35,961 bases of DNA from an uncultured Clostridia bacterium (GTDB taxonomy: Bacteria; Bacillota; Clostridia; Lachnospirales; Anaerotignaceae): positions 1 through 35,961 of the forward strand of contig CAJTZO010000026.1 in assembly GCA_910583755.1 (NCBI GenBank), written 5' to 3'. Below, in pieces: positions 8,746 to 17,353 of the stretch. Made by a program: the position numbers and the translations under genes. The notes below the pieces were generated by a model. It was not told where the DNA came from. It did not search any database and saw only the letters and a program-made list of their open reading frames with translations. Every line of letters starts with the position of its first letter. The stretch's first letter is position 1.

Positions 8746-8774
8746 AGTTCTTCTGTTTTTCGCACAGAAGAACT
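8746..8774 (-). other. Intercistronic hairpin between HAD and alpha-galactosidase genes
   Basis: Arms AGTTCTTCTG (8746-8755) and CAGAAGAACT (8765-8774) form a 10 bp stem with a 9 nt loop. No T-run follows on the minus strand, so it looks more like a processing or mRNA-stability stem than a terminator. The function is inferred. Confidence 0.5.
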
Positions 8775-8788
8775 CACTTTTTGATTAT

Positions 8789-9622
8789 TTAAAAAAGACC
8801 CATTTTTTGAAATTCATAATACACGCCATCTTCCCAAACATTACCACATATAACATCTGCAATATTTTTTAACTCTTGGCAAGCGTTTCCCATTGCAACA
8901 CTAACACCTGCTGCTTTCATCATTTCATAGTCATTCATACTATCTCCAAAAGCAATAGTATCTTTGCTATGGATTCCATAATATTGACAGACCAAAGTCA
9001 TAGCCCTTCCTTTGTCAATTCCTTTTGGGATAATTTCTCCATTAAAGCAAGAGGTTGTGTTTGCATAGGGGTATACTGCATAGTGAAATCTGTCCCCTAA
9101 ATATTTTTTTGTTTTTTCAATTACTTCTATATTGGTGCTAGTAAAACATATTTTGTATGCACCTTTTTGTGGATATTCCTTGTAAGGTAGGATTGTTATT
9201 CCTGCCTCAATTTCTTTTTGCATACGAATTAATTCTGAATTTGTTTTATCTGGTTTTGCAATTTTTAGTAACTCCTCCATTTGTGGGTCTGTATAAATGC
9301 CTTCTGGTGTTTCTATTCTGCAATACATACCATGATTATGGAAAACTGACAAACATTCTTGTATGGTTTCCTCTGGAAGGAGATTGTCAAAAAGCACTTT
9401 TCCCTCAATTTCAATATGACTTCCAGCACTTGCTATGACTCCATCAAAGCCGACATTTATAATGTCTTTTCCAATGATAGGCATATTTCGTCCTGTACAC
9501 AAAAATACTTTATGTCCTTTTTGTCTTGCACCTTTTACTGCTTCAATCACATTGACAGATGGTGGTAACATTTCTGAAACTAGAGTACCATCAATATCCA
9601 AAAAAATCAACTTTTTCTCCAT
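8789..9622 (-). CDS. Cof-type HAD-superfamily (IIB) phosphatase
   Basis: The 277 residues carry all HAD motifs intact: DIDGT with nucleophile Asp9 and Asp11, LCTGR (motif II), a Lys in the GIDKGRAM stretch (motif III), and FGDSMNDYEMM (motif IV). The IIB cap lies between motifs II and III. Cof-type enzymes dephosphorylate small sugar phosphates, pyridoxal phosphate or flavin phosphates, usually with loose specificity. Here it lies between a PTS permease (27 bases upstream) and an alpha-galactosidase, so a role in dephosphorylating the sugar delivered by the PTS is attractive but unproven. The start has TGAGGA before ATG. Confidence 0.88.
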   Translation of the reverse strand: MEKKLIFLDIDGTLVSEMLPPSVNVIEAVKGARQKGHKVFLCTGRNMPIIGKDIINVGFDGVIASAGSHIEIEGKVLFDNLLPEETIQECLSVFHNHGMYCRIETPEGIYTDPQMEELLKIAKPDKTNSELIRMQKEIEAGITILPYKEYPQKGAYKICFTSTNIEVIEKTKKYLGDRFHYAVYPYANTTSCFNGEIIPKGIDKGRAMTLVCQYYGIHSKDTIAFGDSMNDYEMMKAAGVSVAMGNACQELKNIADVICGNVWEDGVYYEFQKMGLF

Positions 9623-9649
9623 ATTTTTTTCCTCAATTCTTTCTTTGTT

Positions 9650-11575
9650 TTAGGATTTATAAACAACTACTGTTGTAGTATTTACCGTCATTTCACCGGG
9701 AGCAGATACTTCTAATTTTTTTTCTGCTGGGAAGTCAGTAAACATCATAGGGATAACGGTATCATAACCGGCTTTTTGAATTTGTTCCTTATCAAATGTA
9801 ATTAACAACTGTCCTTTTTTAACCACATCTCCGGTATTGACATGTGGTGTAAAATATTTTCCTTGCAAGTTTACAGTATCTACGCCAATATGGATTAAGA
9901 TTTCTGTTCCATAGTTGCTTGCAAAACAAATAGCATGTTTGGTGTCAAAAATACTGATAATTCTACCATCTGCTGGTGCATATACTTTGCCAGCACTTGG
10001 AATAACGGCGACACCATCCCCTAATATTTTGTTTTTAAATGTTTCATCATTCACATCTTCCATAGCAATCATTTGTCCTTCTGCATATCCAAAAAATTCC
10101 TCTTTTTCTGGTGTTTCTAAAACTTTTGGTATTTCTGGTTGTTTTGGTACTTCTGTTGTTGCTACTGGTGTTTTATCCATAAACTTTCCTAATACTAATG
10201 TCATAATAAAGCCACCTGCAATGGCAACGGCATGTGCAATGATATAATTTACATATCCGTTATTTACTGGGTCAGCTAAAGCAATGCCCGGTACAACCGT
10301 TGTACCAAAGCCAAGTGCAGCGAGATTGGTGAGATAAACCATTACACCACCTAATGCACCACCAATACATCCGCCGATGATTGGAAAACGATATCTTAAG
10401 TTAATACCAAATAAGGCAGGTTCTGTAATACCAAATAAAACGGAGATAAAACTAGGAATACATAATTCTTTTGTTTTTGCATTATCTCTGTGCATGATTA
10501 AATAACCAAGAACGGCACCACCTTGTGCAATGATTGCTACAGACATTAAAGGATTGATAAAGTTTCTTCCCGTATCTGCTAGAAGTTGTGCTTCGATTGC
10601 GCCGAAAATATGGTGTAAACCAGTGATAACAACCAACTGTTGTAAACCAGAAAATACAGCATATCCTGCTACCCCTAAGTTTTGTGTCATCCATACTAAA
10701 GTATTGGTAATACCAGAGGAAAGCCCGCGCCCTACAGGTCCAATGATAGTAAATAAAAGTAGTGCACCTACTAATGTTGTAAGCAAGGGAGAGATTAAAA
10801 GACGAATGACTTCTGGTACTTTTTTCTCAAAAAATTTATCTAATTTTGCTGTAACAAATCCCATCAGCAATGCTACAATAATACCACCTTGAAAACCAAC
10901 TAATTTTACGCCTAATCCAAAAATATGTAATACGGTGACTTCTACGGTTCCCTGTGCTGCTGCATAGGCATCTGCTAAACTATTGCTTAACATGATACAA
11001 CCTATGACAATACCAAGAATGGGTCTGCCTCCAAATCGTTTACAAGCACTATATGCAACTGCCAACGGAAGGAATCCAAAAATTGCGCCAGATGAAATAT
11101 TAATTAATCTGTTGATACCGTAAAGTGTTTCGTTTGCTTTTACAAACTCAAAATTTCCTAATACCCCTGAAAGCCCTGTTAATAATGCTGCTGCAAGGAT
11201 TCCCGGCATAATGTCTACAAATACGTCAGATAATGCTTTAATAATTCTTTGAATAGGATTCATTTTTTGGTTTGCTACTGTCTTTAAGTCACTTAAGCTC
11301 ATATTTTTCATATTATTATGTTCTGCAAACACTTCATACACATCATTTACTAACCCTGCTCCGAAAATAATTTGCACTTGGTCACCAGCAACAAAAACGC
11401 CTTTTGCAAGGTCTACCTCTTCGATTGCTTTTAAATCTGCAATATCATTGTTTTTTAAAACAATTCTTAAACGAGTGGCGCAATGTGCCACACCTTGAAT
11501 ATTATCTTTCCCCCCAACAAGTTTTGTTAATTCTATGGATATTTTTTCATATCTCTGTCTTTTGCTTTCGTCCAT
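9650..11575 (-). CDS. PTS sugar permease IIBCA, sucrose/beta-glucoside type
   Basis: It transports a sugar across the membrane and phosphorylates it using HPr-derived phosphate. The domain order is IIB (1-90, phospho-Cys32 in AHCATRLR), IIC (about 105-465, ten or so membrane segments, GITEPALFGINLR at 382-394), a Pro/Glu linker (470-500), and glucose-type IIA (510-641, His547 and phospho-His562 in ILIHIGVDTV). The IIC stretch HHIFGAIEAQLL and the LFGITEP box are closest to the sucrose/trehalose branch by eye. It is the first gene of the minus-strand sugar operon, divergent from the AraC regulator. GGAGG precedes ATG. The 641 residues make it a complete three-domain permease. Confidence 0.93.
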   Translation of the reverse strand: MDESKRQRYEKISIELTKLVGGKDNIQGVAHCATRLRIVLKNNDIADLKAIEEVDLAKGVFVAGDQVQIIFGAGLVNDVYEVFAEHNNMKNMSLSDLKTVANQKMNPIQRIIKALSDVFVDIMPGILAAALLTGLSGVLGNFEFVKANETLYGINRLINISSGAIFGFLPLAVAYSACKRFGGRPILGIVIGCIMLSNSLADAYAAAQGTVEVTVLHIFGLGVKLVGFQGGIIVALLMGFVTAKLDKFFEKKVPEVIRLLISPLLTTLVGALLLFTIIGPVGRGLSSGITNTLVWMTQNLGVAGYAVFSGLQQLVVITGLHHIFGAIEAQLLADTGRNFINPLMSVAIIAQGGAVLGYLIMHRDNAKTKELCIPSFISVLFGITEPALFGINLRYRFPIIGGCIGGALGGVMVYLTNLAALGFGTTVVPGIALADPVNNGYVNYIIAHAVAIAGGFIMTLVLGKFMDKTPVATTEVPKQPEIPKVLETPEKEEFFGYAEGQMIAMEDVNDETFKNKILGDGVAVIPSAGKVYAPADGRIISIFDTKHAICFASNYGTEILIHIGVDTVNLQGKYFTPHVNTGDVVKKGQLLITFDKEQIQKAGYDTVIPMMFTDFPAEKKLEVSAPGEMTVNTTTVVVYKS

Positions 11576-11665
11576 CTTATAATCCTCCTTTTCTTTTTTT
11601 AGAGAAGCATTTTTTGTTTCAAATCCCCTATAGCTACAGTAAAAAAACGTTTTTTTATTTGCTCC

Positions 11666-11694
11666 TTGTATTTACAATTATACACTGTTATAAT
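11666..11694 (+). promoter_or_regulatory. Probable promoter for the AraC-type regulator
   Basis: TTGTAT (11666-11671), 17 bp, TATAAT (11689-11694). The transcript would carry repeat copy E in a leader of about 350 nt before the ATG at 12060. Confidence 0.6.
11677..11682 (-). promoter_or_regulatory. Candidate -10 box of the PTS operon promoter
   Basis: A minus-strand TATAAT lies about 100 bases ahead of the PTS start with no good -35 box (ATATCA at the right distance). That would suit a promoter needing the divergently encoded AraC activator. It overlaps the opposite-facing promoter at 11666-11694. Confidence 0.4.
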
Positions 11695-11774
11695 GGGATT
11701 GATATGGATATTTGTGACTTTAATATTGAACATTATATCCTATTTGTAAAAAATAAAGTTTTTGGTCAAACTTT

Positions 11775-11989
11775 TCAGTTTGCCAAAAAACCTTGAGGGC
11801 TAGCCCTCAAACGCCTCATTTTTTCTTGAAAGAAAGAAGAAAAGAACCTTCATGTGAAACTAGCGTTTCGCTAAAAGGATTGATTTTATCAGGAAAAACG
11901 CTAGTTTTTCCAGGAAAGTTTTTTGTCCAACTTTTTTAAAAAAAAGTTGGTGGGTGTGGGTGAAACCCACAAAAAAAGACTTTATTGAT
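11775..11989 (+). repeat. Hairpin element, copy E (long form)
   Basis: It carries an extra head hairpin TTGAGGGC-TA-GCCCTCAA (11793-11810) and the TTTCTT/AAGAAA stem. Loop 1 is TAGC (11861-11864) and loop 2 GCTA (11900-11903). The tail stops at CTTTATTGA and runs into TTTTTGGTCAAACTTTTTTCAAGAAAGTTG, which resembles the variant element at 240-271. A similar GTTTTTGGTCAAAC piece precedes the head. The copy lies wholly in the presumed 5' leader of the AraC gene. Confidence 0.9.
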
Positions 11990-12059
11990 TTTTGGTCAAA
12001 CTTTTTTCAAGAAAGTTGTGGAGCTTGAAACAAATCTGCAAGGGCTTAGGAGGAATGGT

Positions 12060-12899
12060 ATGATAGATTATATTTTTTCTAATGATTTTTTTCGGAATAT
12101 TGATGCAATGATTTACACTTGTGGCTATGAAAGCTGTGCACCTGGTCATAGTTATGGTCCTATTTTGCGTAATGGCTATTTAATCCATTATGTGTTAAGT
12201 GGTACAGGCATCTATAAAACCAGAGGAAAATTATTCCGGTTAAAGCAGGGAGATGCTTTTTTAATCTGTCCTGATGAACTGATTTATTATGAAGCAGATG
12301 CGCATTCTCCATGGACTTATACCTGGATTGGTATGCAAGGAATTAAAATAAAAGGATATTTACAAAGGACTTCTTTTTTAGAAAATATTGTCGTACACTA
12401 TGGAGAGGACCAACAGCTAAAACTTTGTCATGAAAAAATGGCAGAAGCAGATAAACTCCCTAAAAATCGTGACTTGATTCTAAATAGTATTTTATATGAA
12501 TATCTTTTTCTTTTGGCTTGTAAATTTCCCAATGAACAATATTCTGTAAATGAAAAAAAGTCAAATTATGTGGAGGAAGCATTGCAATTTATAGAGGAAC
12601 ATTATTGTGACCCAATTACAGTACAAGATGTTGCAGACCATCTAAATATCAATCGTTCTTATTTACACCGTATTTTTAAATCGTTTACCAATATTTCCAT
12701 ACAAAGTTATTTGCTGGACTATAGAATGCGGCAAGCATGTATTCTTTTAAAAGATACAGAAATGCCAATTTATTCCATTTCACGTTCTGTAAGCTATGTT
12801 GACCCTTTGTATTTTTCAAGATTGTTTCATCAAAAAATGGGAATTACCCCTAGTGATTATCGAAAAAAGAATCAAAAAAAGGAGTTTTTATATGAATAG
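12060..12899 (+). CDS. AraC-family transcriptional regulator
   Basis: The 279 residues comprise an N-terminal cupin-like sugar-sensing domain (about 10-150) and a C-terminal double helix-turn-helix (about 180-275; VQDVADHLNINRSYLHRIFK and the typical ending DPLYFSRLFHQKMGITPSDYR). The reading frame is open back to 11985, but that part is repeat sequence. The ATG at 12060 follows AGGAGG with correct spacing and is the start I choose. The size and divergent position relative to the PTS operon fit a RafR/MsmR-type activator of alpha-galactoside use (inference). Its stop codon overlaps the hemW start by 8 bases, so the two are translationally coupled. Confidence 0.9.
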   Translation: MIDYIFSNDFFRNIDAMIYTCGYESCAPGHSYGPILRNGYLIHYVLSGTGIYKTRGKLFRLKQGDAFLICPDELIYYEADAHSPWTYTWIGMQGIKIKGYLQRTSFLENIVVHYGEDQQLKLCHEKMAEADKLPKNRDLILNSILYEYLFLLACKFPNEQYSVNEKKSNYVEEALQFIEEHYCDPITVQDVADHLNINRSYLHRIFKSFTNISIQSYLLDYRMRQACILLKDTEMPIYSISRSVSYVDPLYFSRLFHQKMGITPSDYRKKNQKKEFLYE

Positions 12900-14013
12900 T
12901 ATGTATATTCACATTCCATTTTGTGTCCAAAAATGTTTTTATTGTGATTTTCCTTCCTTTGCCGGAAAACAAAATTTGTATGCAGACTATACAAATACTT
13001 TAGTCTTGGAACTTATAGAAAAAGCCCCACTTTTTCAAGGAGAAAAGATAAAAACCATTTTTTTTGGTGGTGGTACCCCCACCATTTTACCCGTTCCTTT
13101 TTTGCAAACAATAATGGATACCATTTTTAGTCATTATAACATTTCGCCTGATGCAGAAATTACCATAGAAGCAAATCCGGGAACACTTTCTATTTCTGTG
13201 TTAAAAGCACTTTATCAAATGGGATTTTGTCGCTTAAGCATTGGCTTGCAAGCGTGGCAAGATGTATTATTACAAAAACTAGGAAGGATACACAACCTTT
13301 CTATGTTTTTAAAAAATTATCATCATGCAAGAGAGGTAGGCTTTGAAAATATCAATATTGATATCATGTTTTCTTTACCAGAACAAACACAAGCGCAGTG
13401 GGAACAAACCCTTTATCAAGTTGCAGCATTGCAGCCAGAACATCTTTCTGCTTATAGTTTAATGATTGAAGAAGGCACCCCATTTTTTCAGCTTTTTCAA
13501 GAAAATAAACTTTTGTTACCTGAAGAAGAACAAGACAGAAAAATGTACTATGCAACAAAAGATATTCTTGCAGCGCATGGGTATCATCAATATGAAATTT
13601 CTAATTTTTCGAAAAAAGGCTATGAATGTCGTCATAATAAAGTGTATTGGCAAACAAAGCATTATTTAGGGTTTGGCTTAGGTGCACATTCTTATTATCA
13701 AACCAAGAGATTTCATAATCCCTATGATATCGAAACCTATCTTGCTTCTGAAGGGAAAAGATTGGCGGAAGATGTCGAAAGTTTAACAATAACAGAATTG
13801 CAAAGTGAATTTATGTTTATGGGTTTACGTATGACAGAAGGAGTTTCTGCTGCTGTTTTTAAAAAACGTTTTGGGGTTTCCTTACAATCTGTTTATGGAA
13901 AACAAATAGAAATGTTATTAAAACAGAACTTGTTGCAGCAAAAACAAGACCGCTATTTTTTAACAGCACAGGGCATTGATTTGAGTAATACTGTGTTTTG
14001 CTATTTTTTATAA
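12892..14013 (+). CDS. hemW: Radical SAM heme chaperone HemW (formerly coproporphyrinogen oxidase-like)
   Basis: The 373 residues from the ATG at 12892 carry the HemW radical-SAM signature: Cys11, Cys15 and Cys18 in YIHIPFCVQKCFYCDF bind the 4Fe-4S cluster. FFGGGTPT (SAM binding) and IEANPGT follow, and a C-terminal HemW domain is present. HemW proteins bind heme and hand it to client proteins; they lack the fourth aromatic/Cys arrangement of true HemN. The frame is open further upstream (12796), but AAAAGGAG precedes this ATG and the family starts here. It shares 8 bases with the AraC gene, which is unexpected company for a heme chaperone. Confidence 0.93.
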   Translation: MNSMYIHIPFCVQKCFYCDFPSFAGKQNLYADYTNTLVLELIEKAPLFQGEKIKTIFFGGGTPTILPVPFLQTIMDTIFSHYNISPDAEITIEANPGTLSISVLKALYQMGFCRLSIGLQAWQDVLLQKLGRIHNLSMFLKNYHHAREVGFENINIDIMFSLPEQTQAQWEQTLYQVAALQPEHLSAYSLMIEEGTPFFQLFQENKLLLPEEEQDRKMYYATKDILAAHGYHQYEISNFSKKGYECRHNKVYWQTKHYLGFGLGAHSYYQTKRFHNPYDIETYLASEGKRLAEDVESLTITELQSEFMFMGLRMTEGVSAAVFKKRFGVSLQSVYGKQIEMLLKQNLLQQKQDRYFLTAQGIDLSNTVFCYFL

Positions 14014-14026
14014 AAATAATACCATT

Positions 14027-14065
14027 ACTGGAAAAACCACCATTTTTCCTTATCGCATCAATACT
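14027..14065 (-). repeat. Decayed remnant of the hairpin element
   Basis: GGAAAAACCACCATTTTTCC followed by TTATCGCATCAATACTTTTA corresponds to the inverted hairpin 2 plus spacer of other copies (TTTTTCCTTATCAAATCAATCTTTTTA). The loop and all other hairpins are lost. Confidence 0.6.
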
Positions 14066-14140
14066 TTTAAAGTTGACCATTGTTGTTGTTTTTGCTACAA
14101 TTTTTTTATGTTTATTTTGAAAGAAAGAAGGTTCTTTGTT

Positions 14141-15517
14141 ATGAAAGAAAACAAAATTCCTAAAATTGGCATGAGAATGACAAAATCTGCCATTGCTGTT
14201 TTGATATGTTTTTTTGTTCATATGATAAGAAAGGCAGAAGGAGACCCATTTTATTCCATTATTGCTACCATTTTATGTATGCAGCCACAAGTAGAAAATA
14301 GTCGAAAAGTAGCATGGAATCGAGTAGTGGGAACATTGGTAGGTGCAGTAGTAGGTACCGTTGTACTAGCATTAGAACAAAATTTTATTCCCTATCATTG
14401 GTTAATTGTAAGATATATTGTTATTTCTTTTGCCATTATTCCAACCATTTATATTACGCTTCTTTTAAAAAAGCCTACAGCATCTTATATTTCTTGTGTG
14501 GTACTTATGAGTATTGCCATTGTACATAGTGCAGATACTGATTTATTTCACTTTGTCTATAATAGAGTGCTGGAAACGGTTATCGGTATTTTGGTATCTT
14601 TATGTGTGAATGTGATACAGCTACCTAGAAAACGGGAAAAAGACATCCTCCTTGTGACAGGGTTAGATGGTTCTCTTGTAGGAGAAAATGGACAGATGGG
14701 CGGATATACCAATGTAGAATTAAATCATTTAATTGCAGATGGAGCGAATATTACCATTGCAACAGAAAGAACACCTGCATCACTTTTGTCTGTGTTGGGA
14801 AGTATTAAACTAAAATTACCAGTGATTGCTATGGATGGTGCTGTCTTATTTGATACAAACGAAAAGAGATACCTCCGTTGTCAAGCCATTCCAACAGAAT
14901 ATGCTAAAAAAATATCCCGCTTATTAGAACAAATGGATAAGCATTATTTTGTTAATTTAGTATTAGAAGATGTTTTACTAATTTTTTATGGAACGTTTCG
15001 TAATGAAGTAGAAGCAAAATTATATTTGGATATGAGAAAATCCCCTTACAGAAATTATGTTTATGGAGAATTTCCAGAAGAAGGGGAAGTTGTTTATTTT
15101 CTTTTGGTAGACACAACAGAAAACATTAACGAAATAGAAAACAAATTAAAAGAACAATCTTATGGGAAGGAACTTCTTTTTTTAAGAGATACCTCTGAAA
15201 CGCCAGAAGGATATTGTCATTTAAAAATCTATCATAAAAATGCTACCAAACAGTTTATGGTAGAAACCTTAAAGGAACGATTAGGGATTTCAAAAACGGT
15301 TGCGTTTGGTAGCAATAAAAATGATGTCCAAATGTTAAAAGCAGCAGATTTAAGTATTGCAATGAAAGATTCTATTGAAGAAGCAAAAATGGTATCTGAC
15401 TATGTTTTAAAAAAGCAGGATTTAGATACTGTAGCAAAAACAATGCGAGATATTTATGAGCCTCTTGTTTGGGAAAAAGGGCTGCAAAAACCAGAAAAAA
15501 AAGGTACATTTTTGTAA
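14141..15517 (+). CDS. Aromatic-acid-exporter-like membrane protein fused to a catalytically degenerate HAD domain
   Basis: The 458 residues start at the ATG at 14141, preceded by AGAAGG; an ATG at 14108 in the same frame has no ribosome site. Residues 1-160 have about four membrane segments and the look of the ArAE/FUSC N-terminal unit (DPFYSIIATILCMQPQ, NRVVGTLVGAVVGTVV). Residues 170-440 fold like a Cof-type HAD protein, but motif I reads GLDGS (174-178) where DxDGT is expected, losing the nucleophile Asp. Motif IV reads FGSNKND (390-395) instead of FGDSxND. The HAD part is therefore probably a sensor or structural domain rather than a phosphatase. It lies 16 bases ahead of tcdA, in one transcript. 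Confidence 0.8.
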   Translation: MKENKIPKIGMRMTKSAIAVLICFFVHMIRKAEGDPFYSIIATILCMQPQVENSRKVAWNRVVGTLVGAVVGTVVLALEQNFIPYHWLIVRYIVISFAIIPTIYITLLLKKPTASYISCVVLMSIAIVHSADTDLFHFVYNRVLETVIGILVSLCVNVIQLPRKREKDILLVTGLDGSLVGENGQMGGYTNVELNHLIADGANITIATERTPASLLSVLGSIKLKLPVIAMDGAVLFDTNEKRYLRCQAIPTEYAKKISRLLEQMDKHYFVNLVLEDVLLIFYGTFRNEVEAKLYLDMRKSPYRNYVYGEFPEEGEVVYFLLVDTTENINEIENKLKEQSYGKELLFLRDTSETPEGYCHLKIYHKNATKQFMVETLKERLGISKTVAFGSNKNDVQMLKAADLSIAMKDSIEEAKMVSDYVLKKQDLDTVAKTMRDIYEPLVWEKGLQKPEKKGTFL

Positions 15518-15533
15518 AAAAGGAAGGAAAACA

Positions 15534-16235
15534 ATGAAAGAATATTTTTCAAGAACACAATTATTATTCGGCGAAGAAGGAATGGAAAAATTATATACGG
15601 CAAAAGTTGCCGTGTTTGGGCTTGGAGGTGTTGGTTCTTTTGCAGTAGAAGCTTTGGCGAGAAGTGGTATTGGACATTTGGTGCTGATAGATGGAGATAT
15701 GATTAACAAAACTAATATCAATCGTCAGTTGATTGCCACAAGCAAAACCATTGGAAGATATAAAACAGAAGTTATGAAAGAAAGGATACAAGACATCAAT
15801 CCGGATGTTGTTGTGGAGGAGCATAGATGTTTTTATAGTGCTGAAACGATTGACTTGATAAAATTTGAATCTTTTGATTATATTGTAGATGCGATTGATA
15901 TGGTTTCCTCTAAGTTATTGCTGATTGAACAGGCAAAAAAAGCAAAAGCTCCCATCATTAGCTGTATGGGAGCAGGCAATAAATTAGATGCGACACAATT
16001 TGTAGTAGCAGACATTTATGAAACAAGTGTATGCCCACTTGCAAAAGTAATGCGGAAAGAATTAAAAAATAGAGGGATAAAAGAGGTAAAAGTAGTATAT
16101 TCTAAAGAGCCAGCAATGAAAATAATGCAAAAACAACAAGTCATAGGAAGTGTTTCCTTTGTACCTTCTGTTGCAGGTTTGTTGTTAGCAGGAGAAGTAA
16201 TTAAAGACATTATCAAGCTTAAAAATTTGCCTTAA
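15534..16235 (+). CDS. tcdA: tRNA threonylcarbamoyladenosine dehydratase
   Basis: TcdA cyclises the t6A37 modification of ANN-decoding tRNAs to ct6A using ATP. The 233 residues start at the ATG at 15534 after AAGGAAGG; the frame is open upstream but that part is the end of the previous gene. The ThiF/E1-like Rossmann motif GLGGVGS is at 29-35, the acidic IDGD at 52-55, then INRQL, and SCMGAGNKLDATQFVVADI and TSVCPLAKVMRKEL, which are typical of the YgdL/CsdL branch. The length fits the family. It follows the exporter/HAD fusion closely. Confidence 0.93.
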   Translation: MKEYFSRTQLLFGEEGMEKLYTAKVAVFGLGGVGSFAVEALARSGIGHLVLIDGDMINKTNINRQLIATSKTIGRYKTEVMKERIQDINPDVVVEEHRCFYSAETIDLIKFESFDYIVDAIDMVSSKLLLIEQAKKAKAPIISCMGAGNKLDATQFVVADIYETSVCPLAKVMRKELKNRGIKEVKVVYSKEPAMKIMQKQQVIGSVSFVPSVAGLLLAGEVIKDIIKLKNLP

Positions 16236-16237
16236 AC

Positions 16238-16310
16238 AGACAGTCAATACCCCCTTTTTTGTGGATTTATGTTGTAAAGATTTGTTCCAAAAACTTTCTT
16301 TCAAAAAAGC
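16238..16310 (-). repeat. Decayed remnant of the hairpin element
   Basis: AGACAGTCAATACCCCCTTTTTTGTGGATTT resembles the inverted tail (CAGTCTGTCAATAAAGTCTTTTTTTGTGGGTTT). GTTCCAAAAACTTTC resembles GTTGGACAAAAAACTTTC. The stems are destroyed. It lies directly after tcdA. Confidence 0.5.
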
Positions 16311-16349
16311 GTTGAAATCTTATATTTTTTTTAAATCTGTTAAAATAGC

Positions 16350-16378
16350 TTGAATTATCATGGGCTTTCCTATAAAAT
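16350..16378 (+). promoter_or_regulatory. Promoter of the lipoprotein/ABC-F/nitroreductase operon
   Basis: TTGAAT (16350-16355), 17 bp, TAAAAT (16373-16378), about 45 bases ahead of the lipoprotein start. Confidence 0.6.
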
Positions 16379-16422
16379 AATGTGAATAAAGCATAACAGA
16401 CAAAGAATGAAGGAGGAACAAT

Positions 16423-17340
16423 ATGAATTTTTGTAAACAAGTAATAATGTTGATTTTTGTTGGAGTTATGTCTTTTGCTTTTTCCGCCTGTGGTGACCAA
16501 GCAATCACAGAAACACCAGAAGAAACTATTCCAAAAGTTTTAGCAAATTTAGAACAAGTAAAAAGCATGAAAAGTATCATAACCACACAATCAGATATGA
16601 CAACAGCCGGTTCTAATTCCAGTGTATCTACAGAAACAGAAGTTGCAGCAATTTATCATCCTTTAAATATGAAAATTGAAAGTAAAAATACTGCTTCAAA
16701 TAATAATGCAGTGATAACCTATGTGGAAGAAACAGATGGAATTGCAACAACTTATATGGAATATGCAGGACAATGGATGAAACAGTCATCCGAACCCGAT
16801 ATTATACTGGAATCATTAAGAATGTATGACTCCAAACAAAATGCAATTTTATTTTTAAAAAATGCTACCAACTGGCAAGAAACAGAGAAAAATGATACCC
16901 TTGGTATTTTTGAGGGAACACTACCCGCAAGTGTTTTGTATGAAGTGGTAGAAGATACAAAATCCTTACAAGTAATGGGCATGGCAGGCTTAACAAAAGA
17001 ATATTATGAAGGTGCAAAAGATGCTACAATCAAAGTAACGGTTAATAAACAAACAAATACGCTTGTAGATTATACAGTTGATTTATCCAATACGTTAGAA
17101 ACTCTGATGAGCAATGTTGTGAATACTTTTAGTAATGATGCAGAAGAAGCAGAATTAGCAAAAACAACGGTAAATCAGTATAGTTTAGTGGTAAAATATA
17201 GTGACATAAATGAAATAAAAAAGATAGAGATTCCAAAAGAAACTTTGGATAATGCCGTTGATTTTGAAAAACAAATTGAAAGTTCTGTAATTGTAGAAAC
17301 ACCAAAAGGAGAAAATGGTGAAGATTTAGCAGTAGAATAA
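16423..17340 (+). CDS. Secreted lipoprotein of unknown function
   Basis: The 305 residues have a lipoprotein signal (hydrophobic 7-20, lipobox FSAC with Cys23). The mature part is hydrophilic and Thr/Ser/Glu-rich. Its plan (EETIPKVLANLEQVKSMKSI, then beta-rich repeats such as ITYVEETDGIATTYMEYAGQWMK) recalls LppX/LolA-like or DUF6612-type lipoproteins that bind lipid or report membrane state; I hold that weakly. AGGAGG precedes ATG. The stop is 13 bases before the ABC-F start, so the two are co-transcribed. Confidence 0.75.
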   Translation: MNFCKQVIMLIFVGVMSFAFSACGDQAITETPEETIPKVLANLEQVKSMKSIITTQSDMTTAGSNSSVSTETEVAAIYHPLNMKIESKNTASNNNAVITYVEETDGIATTYMEYAGQWMKQSSEPDIILESLRMYDSKQNAILFLKNATNWQETEKNDTLGIFEGTLPASVLYEVVEDTKSLQVMGMAGLTKEYYEGAKDATIKVTVNKQTNTLVDYTVDLSNTLETLMSNVVNTFSNDAEEAELAKTTVNQYSLVVKYSDINEIKKIEIPKETLDNAVDFEKQIESSVIVETPKGENGEDLAVE

Positions 17341-17353
17341 AAAGGAGAAAATT

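Noticed and set aside
11985..12059. Extended N-terminus of the AraC protein (25 more residues)
   Set aside because: The extension is translated repeat sequence with no ribosome site, while AGGAGG precedes the ATG at 12060.
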